A stretch of 64,000 nt of DNA, taken from Paraspadella gotoi. Taxonomy: Eukaryota; Chaetognatha. The stretch's first letter is position 1; each line of letters opens with the position of its first letter. A program made the position numbers and the translations under genes. The DNA lies in NCBI GenBank assembly GCA_051294375.1, contig CM119264.1, positions 1,347,923 to 1,411,922 of the forward strand. The letters are read 5' to 3'. Positions 56,691-64,000 of the stretch are shown in pieces. The notes beneath the pieces were generated by a model. The model was not told the origin of the DNA and ran no database searches. It saw only the letters and a program-made list of their open reading frames with translations.

Positions 56691-57120
56691 CTAATACTAA
56701 ACCAATAAATGTTAAAATTTCAAAACAGTTTTTTCTAAGATTTTTTTTCAGATTTGGATTCGTCATAAAAAGTTGATAAATTTTGATAAATTTTGAAAAA
56801 TTTCTTCATTAAGTGGGTTAAAAATTAGAAAAATCTATATTTTAAGCTGAAAATTAACTTTTTATATATTAAATATAGTTTTTTAATTTTTAACCCACTT
56901 AATGAAAGAATTTTTTAAAAATGAATTATATTTTCTTTTATCAACTTTTGACGAGAAATTCAAATCTGCAATCAAAATTAAGAAAAGCCTATTTTGAAAT
57001 TTTTCGATTTTATAAATATATAAACATAAAATTAATTTTTTTTACAAATTAATGTTCACTGATGGTATGTTGTTTATAATTGACTTTTAAAATTTTCGTA
57101 TGTAACTTTCACTACGCCTT
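56690..57120. mobile_element. AT-rich fold-back element
   Basis: Perfect 23-bp arms at 56805-56827 (TTCATTAAGTGGGTTAAAAA...) and 56884-56906 sit inside longer imperfect arms. GATTTGGATTCGTCATAAAA on the left pairs with CAACTTTTGACGAGAAATTC and AAATCTG on the right. The right arm and tail match 24515-24720 and 14460-14690. About 300 bp can fold into one hairpin. Confidence 0.7.
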
Positions 57121-57224
57121 ATTGTTTACTGACATTAAACAGACTATGAAAATAAAAAGAGATAGTGTTTAAAAGTACAAAGACTAAATACCAATATTAA
57201 AACTATCCATTCATGTAATAAATA

Positions 57225-57375
57225 AGCTATCTTGCCCCTGACTTCGGACAGGCTTTGATGGTTTAAGGCTTCCATCACTTTTACAAGATAATGACATAGC
57301 AGAACCCTGCAAGGTTTAAATCAAGACGCTCTCACAGTTTCGTTTATTAACTCTGAGTAACTGGCTTCCTTATCA
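57225..57375 (+). mobile_element. Dispersed repeat related to 46360-46505
   Basis: TTGCCCCTGACTTCGGACAG, GGCTTCCATCACTTTTACA, AGAACCCTGCAAG and CTCTCACAGTTTCGTTTATT correspond in order to the 46-kb copy. Confidence 0.45.
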
Positions 57376-57574
57376 ATTGTATAAAGGAATTAAGTAATAT
57401 TTATTTATTATTTTATATTATTATATAATTATTAATTATTATTTACATAAAATATAAAAAAATATATCATCGATTTATTTTTTCTTTTCATCGAATCTCA
57501 GAAAAAATCTCTTCTTTTCTCGCGACCAAAACCTTAATCTTTTCCAGCATCCATTGAGTTTTCTGTCATTACCC

Positions 57575-57579
<5 letters not shown>

Positions 57580-57620
<41 letters not shown>

Positions 57621-57665
57621 AGAGAGAGAAAGAAGAGAGAGAGAGAGAGAGAGAGGCAGAGAAGA
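57580..57665 (+). repeat. (GA)n microsatellite
   Basis: GA runs with GACAGA and GAAAGA interruptions. Confidence 0.92.
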
Positions 57666-58150
57666 AAAGGAAGAAAGATGAAACAACTTTAGCGATTTAA
57701 ATATGTAAATTCAAAACTGAAACAAAATTGAAGTTTATTATGTTAAAATTTATAAATCAATAACCACTGGATCGTAAAAAAAACATGGATTTAGAATTTG
57801 ATTTGAAAACCAATAAACAAACAAAAGGGAGAAAAAAAAGTCGCTCGCATTTTTTTTCTTTTTTTTTTTCCTTTTCTCCTGTGGAGGCAGAGGGAGGAAA
57901 GGAAAGAAAAGGAAAAAGAAAAGGAGATTTGTTGTTGTTGTTGTTGCATTCGCCTTCGGTGTTTTGTGATATTTGTTTTTCGATAAGAAAAGAAATGTAA
58001 AAATTAAAAGGAAAAATTTATTAATTTTGAAATTAAAGATGAAAAAAAACCCAAAATTTGCTAACTTTTTAACATTTTTATGGCAAGCCAAGACTAGATA
58101 ATTTATAAAGTTTAATAATAATAAGTTTTTAAAAATTTGAGAACTAAGAA
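57666..58150. other. AT-rich sequence with short (GTT)n
   Basis: GTTGTTGTTGTTG at about 57931-57944. No gene recognised. Confidence 0.5.
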
Positions 58151-58151
58151 T

Positions 58152-58466
58152 AGAGGAGCGCCCTATTTCTTTTCTTTTGTCCCGAAATTTTATTTTAACA
58201 TTAATATTTAACCTAAATCTAACCTATATCCAACCTCCAATATAATATTTAACTTAAAAATGAACTTATTTCCAAATATTTTGGCCTTATTTTCCCAGAA
58301 CGCCCCATTTCATCTTAAATTTTGAAATACTAAGTTCATTTTTGAGTTAAATATTAGGTTGGAGGTTAGGGTTTGGGATTAGGTTGTGAACTTAAAAACA
58401 TATTTAGGTTAGATATTAAAGTTAAAATAAAAGAAAAGAAATGGGACGCTCTTGGAGAAGGGAGCC
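58152..58466. mobile_element. Inverted pair of TIR-family sequences
   Basis: A 184-bp element (58283-58466) has left end GGCCTTATTTTCCCAGAACG, right end GGGACGCTCTTGGAGAAGGG and a TTAGGGTTTGGGATTAGG core. Immediately upstream, 58152-58282 is the inverted complement of its right half (GGAGCGCCCTATTTCTTTTC, ATTTAACCTAAATC). Together they form a ~315-bp palindrome-like structure. Confidence 0.65.
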
Positions 58467-58499
58467 GTTTAGGGCATCAAAAGTACAAATTAGCAAAGA

Positions 58500-59030
58500 G
58501 GCAAGCAACGAGTCAAGCAAAGAAAAAAAAACAACAAATCACAGAATGAATTAAGGAATCAATTATTTATTCAAGAATCTAACATCGCAGTGAATTTACC
58601 CATAAACGAATTCTATCTGACCAAGCAGCTTGCCTCTCTTGGCTTATCTGTCTTTTCTTCTCATTGAATCATTACAGAAAATCAAAACTTGCTTAACTAA
58701 AGGCCAAGCGAATTACCAATCGCGAAGCAATCAATGAGACAAAACTGCATTCACCATCTTCTGTCAAACTTCTTAGTTACCGTGAGGACTGAGATGAACC
58801 GTCTTTCCAGCATCACACATTCACAAAGGAGAGTTCAACCAACTTTCCGATCGACTTACGGAATGATCAAAGCATCAGAGCCGAAAAGTTCATCCACCTT
58901 TTTCTCTCCCGATCGGCTCACAGAATTACTTCGACCTGAACTGTGAACAACTGAACATCAACAAAAAAAAAAAAACCTTTTCCTCCATTTTGATATTTTC
59001 CTTTCTTTTCACCCAAAACTAATTCCATTG
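58500..59030 (+). other. Unique, more balanced sequence; one weak ORF
   Basis: The frame at 58734-58946 (70 codons, starting MRQNCIHHLLSNFLVTVRTE) has ordinary amino-acid composition and is not repeat-derived. It has no recognised motif, and its flanks show no clear splice sites. Listed for completeness as a possible exon fragment. Confidence 0.15.
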
Positions 59031-59088
59031 GATCAAAACAGGAACCTCGTATTGGATTTTCTTTTTTCTGTAGGAGGGGGGAAGGACT

Positions 59089-59089
59089 C

Positions 59090-59167
<78 letters not shown>
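59089..59167 (+). repeat. (CT)n microsatellite
   Basis: About 79 bp of CT. Confidence 0.97.
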
Positions 59168-59169
<2 letters not shown>

Positions 59170-59283
59170 TTCAATTTTCCTTCGAGGTTTTCCTTTTTGT
59201 GTTTTTGGTTTCTGGGTTTTTTTCTTTTACTATTCTATAAAATTTCGTTCACTTTTTCTTTTAATCACAGAGTCCCATTTTTA

Positions 59284-59663
59284 GTTGCGCCGCGAGTACT
59301 CGCGGAGCAACTCTCGAAGTCACTTTTCGGTCGGTCGGTCCGTCGGTCGATCGGTCCGTCGGTATGTCTGTATGTCTGTCCGTCGGTCTGTCCCACTAAT
59401 GTTGAAAATGCTTATAACCTGCATATAGTTGGTTGCTCGATGCTCATTTGTTAAGAATGGAAAATCCTCCAATTTAAGTGAACACTAGCGCCGCCTTCAG
59501 GAAATCCTAAAGTTATAAAAAACAAATGACGTAATTCCGATTAAGTGCGTGGGCTAAGAAAGTTATTGTAGTCATGCCATGTCACGTCTTGTCATTTTAT
59601 GACATATCATGTCATGTTATGTCACGAAAAATACACGGGATAAGGCAGTAACTGCGGCGCAAC
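59284..59663 (+). mobile_element. 380-bp HINE/pearl-like element
   Basis: It starts with GTTGCGCCGC (59284) and ends GCGGCGCAAC (59663). The left terminus is inside a 28-bp near-perfect palindrome centred on GAGTACTC (59284-59311). CACTTTTCGG then leads into GGTCGGTC/CGTCGGTC/TGTCTGTC tetranucleotides (59331-59393) and GTCCCACTAATGTTGAAAAT. The opposite end has a degenerate ATGTCATGTC run and GTAACTGCGGCGCAAC. The element at 1615-2201 shares both termini and the GTCY tract. No coding capacity, so it would need enzymes from an autonomous relative. Confidence 0.7.
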
Positions 59664-59679
59664 ATTTGAATTACCGTTC

Positions 59680-60060
59680 TTGTTTTTCTATATTTTATCT
59701 TTATTTGATCTTTTTTCTTTATTCTATCTTTTTTATTTACTTCTTTTATTTTTTTTCTTTCCTTTTCTTTCCTTTTTTTCCTTTCTTTCCTTCCTTATAT
59801 TTCCCTATCTATCTCTTTTCTTGCCAATTTTACTACCATTTATTTATTTTTTAAATACTTTTTATCTAACCACTTTTTTATCCTTTTCATGTTGCTATTT
59901 ATTTTACTTTTCTCTCTTACCAGTTTTCAATCCTTTTCTCTTTCTTTTCTTCCTATTTTTCCTTTCTTCAATTGTTCCTCTCTATTTATTGTTTCCTATA
60001 TCTCCTCTTTTCCTCCCTTCTCCTTTTCTATCCTCGTTCGAAGGCGCAATAAAAGATTTT
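59680..60060 (+). repeat. Pyrimidine-rich TTTTC/TTCC tract
   Basis: Degenerate TTTTATTTTCTTTCC sequence. The 228-codon frame starting here is low-complexity. Confidence 0.75.
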
Positions 60061-60148
60061 CCCGACATCGAAAGTCGAAAGCCTCAATCCAAGACGATTC
60101 TCTCTCTCTCTCTCTCNNNNNNNNNNNNNNNNNNNNNNNNNGCTCTCT

Positions 60149-60180
<32 letters not shown>

Positions 60181-60271
60181 CTTCCTCTCTCTCTCCTCGA
60201 CATCAAAAAGTCGAAAGCGCGCATTAAGACGTATTCTCTCTCTCTCTCTAATCTTTCTCTCTCTCTCTCTC

Positions 60272-60331
<60 letters not shown>

Positions 60332-60345
60332 TCTCTTTTTCTCGA
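60061..60345 (+). repeat. CGACATCGAAAGTCGAAAGC modules separated by (CT)n
   Basis: CGACATCGAAAGTCGAAAGC (60062) and CGACATCAAAAAGTCGAAAG (60197) are each followed by about 20 bp ending in AAGACG-ATTCTCTCT, and each leads into CT runs. A 25-N gap lies at 60117-60141. GACTTTCGA recurs in inverse at 60782. Confidence 0.8.
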
Positions 60346-60467
60346 CCCAGGCGATTTATGGATTAGACCGAAATAGAATGCGTTCCTATTTTTTTTATTT
60401 TTTAAATTTCTACTATTTCTCACGTTATTTGGATTTTATATCTTAAAATCAACTGCGTGCTTGTTAT

Positions 60468-60491
60468 CCGTCTCTTTCTCTCTCCTCGTCT

Positions 60492-60550
<59 letters not shown>

Positions 60551-60552
60551 TA

Positions 60553-60583
<31 letters not shown>

Positions 60584-60592
60584 GCTCTCTCC
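60468..60592 (+). repeat. (CT)n microsatellite cluster
   Basis: CT runs with TACTC and CGCTC interruptions. Confidence 0.95.
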
Positions 60593-60705
60593 AGAGGGAC
60601 GCCAATTTTTTTTCTCTTTATCGTGACTTATTGAATTGATTTCTCCAAGCGACCAGCAGAGTCCTCTGCCGTCGTTAAACCAAAGCTATGGCCGAGAGAT
60701 GAGAT

Positions 60706-60785
60706 GAGAAGCAGAGAGAGAGAGAGATGAAGAGAGAGAGAGGAGAGAAGGAGAGAGATGATGAGAGAGAGAGAGAGAGAGGACT
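60706..60785 (+). repeat. (GA)n with GATGA interruptions
   Basis: GA-rich tract, the inverse of the CT clusters about 150 bp upstream. Confidence 0.9.
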
Positions 60786-61430
60786 TTCGAGTTCATTAGA
60801 GGCGAAAGAACCAAAGAGGAACATAAACAAAAGGCGACGGAAATTTTTCTCTTTTTCTTCCTTAGTTTTTTTCACACCTTCCTTTTGTTTCTTTCTTGTT
60901 CATTCTTTGTTTTTTTTTTACGTCATTATATTCCCTTTTATTGAGAGTAACACAGTGTATATTTCTTACATTCGTTTTTTTCTCGCTCAAGTCTCCCGAG
61001 AGCCGCTTTAGACCCCTAATCCAGCAATTTTCTTGTCGAAGTCGTGATGAAAAAAACAGATTATTATTTTTTGCAACAAAGAATAGAGGTTTTTTGTGTT
61101 AATAATTGATAATTAATGATGAAGTATGAATTGGAAGTAAAAAATACATAACCACACTAGAATGTTAAAAAGAATTATTTGAATTCCCCAAATTTACTTA
61201 AATTCTATGATAATATTAAAAATAATAGTTTTTACAGTTATTGTTGTTATGTTCGTCCAGTCGTCTGACAATCAGATTCAAAACTGGGCACTGCTCTGGC
61301 GTACAACCTTGCTTCTTTCCTGCACCAGCACTTAGGCTAGTTATAAATCTTACAACAACACTAGCGCAATCGTATCTCAGCATTCATCGGGTCTCTCTTT
61401 TCTTTTTCTCAAGATGGCACCTGATGTTCC
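60786..61430. other. Unique sequence, no gene recognised
   Basis: Mixed T-rich and AT-rich sequence. A frame starting at 61241 has a protein-like first 50 codons but then enters the pyrimidine tract and is not convincing. Confidence 0.4.
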
Positions 61431-61439
61431 GTTCGTTTG

Positions 61440-61735
61440 CCTTCTTTGCCTTTTTTCTCCTTTCCTTCTTCTTTTTTTCTCCTTTCCTCTTTTCCTTTTT
61501 TTTTTCTCCTTTCCTTCTTTCCTTTTTTTATCCTTTCGCTTCTTTCCTTTTCTTTCTCCGTTTCCTGTCTTTCCTTTTTTCCTCCTTTCCTGTCTTTCTT
61601 GTTGCTTTCTCCTTCCTTCTGGTCTTTTTTTCTCCTTGCCTTCTTCCTTTTCTCCTTCCTTGTTTCCTCTTTTTCTTCTTTCCTTCTTTCCTTTTTTTAT
61701 CTCCTTTCCTTCTTCCTCCTTGTCTTCTCCATTCG
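61440..61735 (+). repeat. CCTTCTTTCCTTTTTTTCTC-type minisatellite
   Basis: Degenerate units of about 22-30 bp, nearly all pyrimidine. Three overlapping ORFs above 100 codons are repeat translations. Confidence 0.85.
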
Positions 61736-61829
61736 GCGAAAGAGTAAATAAAAGGGAATTCGAAATCGTCGATTCTTGGTGTTACTGCGATCAAGATTAG
61801 GAATCAAAGGTCTGGATGAAGGAAAGAAG

Positions 61830-61945
61830 GTAGAGAGCGAGAGCTATAGAGAGAGATAGAGAGAGGAGTGAGAGAGAGAGAGAGAGAGGAGAGAAGGAAG
61901 AGAGAGAGAGACTAGAGAGAGAGAGAGAGAGGAGAAGAGAGAGCT
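61830..61945 (+). repeat. (GA)n with CTATAGAGAG interruptions
   Basis: GA-rich tract bounded by GAGCTATAGAGA on both sides. Confidence 0.9.
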
Positions 61946-62047
61946 ATAGAGATTTGATTGCATTTGAATTATCTGCGATCATTATGTCAATAAAGACACA
62001 TTACAATCACAGCGATCGTAAGAGAAGCCGTACATATATTATGTACA

Positions 62048-62130
62048 TAAAAAAAAATAAAAAAAAAAATAAAAGTAAAAAAGCAAAAAAAACAAAACAA
62101 AAAAGAAAAAAAGAAAAAAAAAAAAAGGTA
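62048..62130 (+). repeat. A-rich tract
   Basis: Almost entirely A with occasional G, T or C. Confidence 0.9.
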
Positions 62131-62134
62131 TTGT

Positions 62135-62565
62135 AAATAGTCTCAAAGTTCGGTGGGTCGCATGCGGTCGCGCCGGTTCTAGCGGCTGGAAAGTAGGTAA
62201 AAAAAAAGGGTAATTGGGGCATGGATTGCGTGCTGGATGGCTTAAGCCTGGTTTATGCGACGGCTACCCGTAGGCCGCGTTCTGGGTTTGGACTAGATAA
62301 TGTCCGCTGACGGGTACGGTACGTCAGGTCGCGGTGTGGAGTCCTGGTTTTGGTGGATTGCGGGAAGGGTGGGCGGTGGCGGGGCGGACGATGGCGGATG
62401 CCTGATGTCGAGAGCGCGTGGAGAGGTGCTTGTATCTCGGTGGCGGGCGCCGTGGTTTGCGGTATGTTGCGGTGTAGCGACTTGCGGTGGACTGTGGTGG
62501 GCAGGCAGTGTTGTCGCGGTGGGCGACCTTTGCCGATCGTGGGTGGAGCGGAATGATCATGCTCG
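62135..62565. other. GC-rich, G-skewed island
   Basis: About 430 bp of GC-rich sequence with many GGCGG, GGTGG and TGCGGTG words on the plus strand, bounded sharply by A-rich and AT-rich DNA. Frames of 68-96 codons on both strands look random. It resembles the island at 8415-8830 in context only. Confidence 0.5.
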
Positions 62566-63335
62566 TAAAAAATATTTAAAACAAAATTAAATATTCATTT
62601 GAAATATAGAAACGATGGAAATTAGGTAAATTTTAAAAAAAAAAAATCAATATACAGGATCATTTAAGGTTTGAAGAATTAGAACACAATGAAAAATAAC
62701 GTTGGCACGTTACTTTCTCGTGCTGATTTTTGTCCCTTTAATAATTGTTTCTGAGCCAAATTAATGTTGATTATTACTTTGGTACATAGCTGCTGATATA
62801 CACTACTGGACATTACTGTGTTCTGGATCCATAAACCTTGACCATCAAACAAAAAAGCTAACTGAGATCAAAAAAATAGTAAAAAAGATGAAGCGATATA
62901 TAGCTCGAAACGTCTACAAAAGATTTTAGACCATTGCCTTTTATAGATGCAAAAACAATATAATATTATTGTTAAACACAAAACTTTACAATAACTTAAT
63001 AGTTAACCGAGACCAAGATGAATATTTTTTACCCATTCATTTCTCCTCAATTTATACTGATCATATGTTTGTAATTAGTCAATTAATCTAAAATAACAAT
63101 ATGGACAAATTCATTTTTCAATTTTTTTTATGAATGGGAAGTTTCTCTGCTTACTCCCCTTGTGTCTAATTATCTAATATTTTTAGAGGTATTTCAAAAA
63201 CCTTATATTAATTACTAGTAGTGTTTTCACTTTTTTTCAATTTGCTTGTCAAACAAAAACAACATCTACTTAAAACATTATTAAGATTAATAAAAAAAAT
63301 TGATTGAGATGATTTTGGAAAAAAATATTTTGAAC
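62566..63335. other. AT-rich unique sequence
   Basis: No repeat, RNA or gene recognised. Confidence 0.5.
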
Positions 63336-63481
63336 TTGAGAATAATGGATTTCGAGTGAGAAAAAAAAATTTGCAATTAAAATAATAATCAGCCTCTAGC
63401 CTTTCAATTTTTCTAGAGGCTGATTTTTTTATCTTATGTTTGTAGTATTTTGATTTTTCTATGCAAAACCATTATTCTCAA
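63336..63481. repeat. Nested inverted repeats (possible small MITE or hairpin)
   Basis: Outer 13-bp perfect arms TTGAGAATAATGG (63336-63348) and CCATTATTCTCAA (63469-63481) enclose inner 13-bp perfect arms AATCAGCCTCTAG (63387-63399) and CTAGAGGCTGATT (63413-63425) with a 13-nt loop. The sequence between outer and inner arms pairs only weakly. Confidence 0.65.
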
Positions 63482-64000
63482 TGAGCATAGTCGGAGAAAT
63501 TTTTTCCAACGAATTTTAAAAAATGTTCACTTTTTCTAATAGGCTTTTTTTGGGGAAATAAATATCAATTAATGATAGATGGGTACACCTTGAATAGTGA
63601 TATGTCTCTAAATGACAAAAAAAAATTTCTTCAAGTTTTATTCTTTAAAATTTAAGTATTGTATCAATAAAAATTAAAGTGAGAGTACTGCTAACTTTGC
63701 CAAAATTTTTGATGAGACAAAGATTTGTACTGCGTAATTTAAAAAAAGTTCTTTTTTTAAATAACTTTGAAAAAAAAGAGCTAGCAAGATGGCTGTATCA
63801 AAATTTTAAAAAGCCCTAATCATTGGGACAACCTTTCTAAAAAAGTTTTTGATTAAATTAAATCCATTGAAATCCTTTAACAGCTTTTGTTTGAATTCCA
63901 GAAGTTAAAAGTATAACAGTATTTTGCTTTAAGAATTTAATGAAGGCATGATGTAATTTTTTATTTTTCTTTTGTATTTGAAAAAGGAAAGAGCTGAATT
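63482..64000. other. AT-rich unique sequence
   Basis: No repeat, RNA or gene recognised. Confidence 0.5.

Overview
The window looks like a non-coding, repeat-saturated piece of an invertebrate animal genome in a draft scaffold. Eukaryotic origin is inferred from very long (CT)n/(GA)n and trinucleotide microsatellites, many minisatellites, short inverted-repeat transposons, elements resembling Helentron-derived HINE/pearl repeats (first described in bivalves), and the absence of any long unbroken gene. Phylum cannot be fixed from the sequence; a marine invertebrate (mollusc- or tunicate-like) is a guess. No rRNA, tRNA, CRISPR array or operon was recognised. Almost every open reading frame is a translation of a simple repeat (SLSLSL, RERERE, FPFLSF, DDDD). 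Only three or four short frames have protein-like composition, and all are low confidence.

Layout. 0-5.4 kb: GA-rich modules, a nested transposon pair (HINE-like 1615-2201 inside a TTAGGG-like-core element), (CT)n, (GAAA)n, (ATC)n and a 21-bp minisatellite. 5.4-13 kb: a mostly unique AT-rich stretch of about 5.1 kb bounded by AGCTCC-rich arrays, with a GC-rich island at 8.4-8.8 kb, then small contigs repeating pieces of it. 13.7-17.8 kb: a 52-bp tandem array and two copies of a purine-rich segment. 18-19.6 kb: CT/GA-rich sequence around a short unique segment. 19.6-23 kb: three copies of one segment of about 1-1.2 kb. 25.3-27.4 kb: an inverted repeat at a gap, then five diverged copies of a motif of about 110 bp. 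28.6-29.5 kb: a TTAGGG-like array running into a promoter-like cluster (CRE, ETS, X-box). 30.16-37.94 kb and 37.97-45.69 kb: two near-identical copies of about 7.7 kb. 46.4-47.6 kb: a dispersed repeat, a 40-bp satellite with 120-bp higher-order structure, then an ATG/YY1/E-box cluster and a 12-bp minisatellite. 49-53.8 kb: two related blocks of long homopurine sequence. 54.7-58.5 kb: a TTGTCA array, a candidate acidic protein on the minus strand, a fold-back element and a TIR element. 59.3-59.7 kb: a second complete HINE-like element. 59.7-64 kb: pyrimidine tracts, a GC-rich island at 62.1-62.6 kb and an AT-rich tail with a nested hairpin.

Most important interpretation: many apparent duplications are probably assembly artefacts. 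Next to fixed 25-N gaps (473, 12144, 15874, 20590, 23421, 25410, 37941, 60117), one copy has dense scattered single-base indels and no sized gaps. The partner copy is clean and carries variable-length N gaps inside microsatellites. That is what is expected when raw long reads are used to extend or fill gaps between short-read contigs that already contain the same sequence. Copy number and ORF integrity in the noisy blocks should not be trusted.
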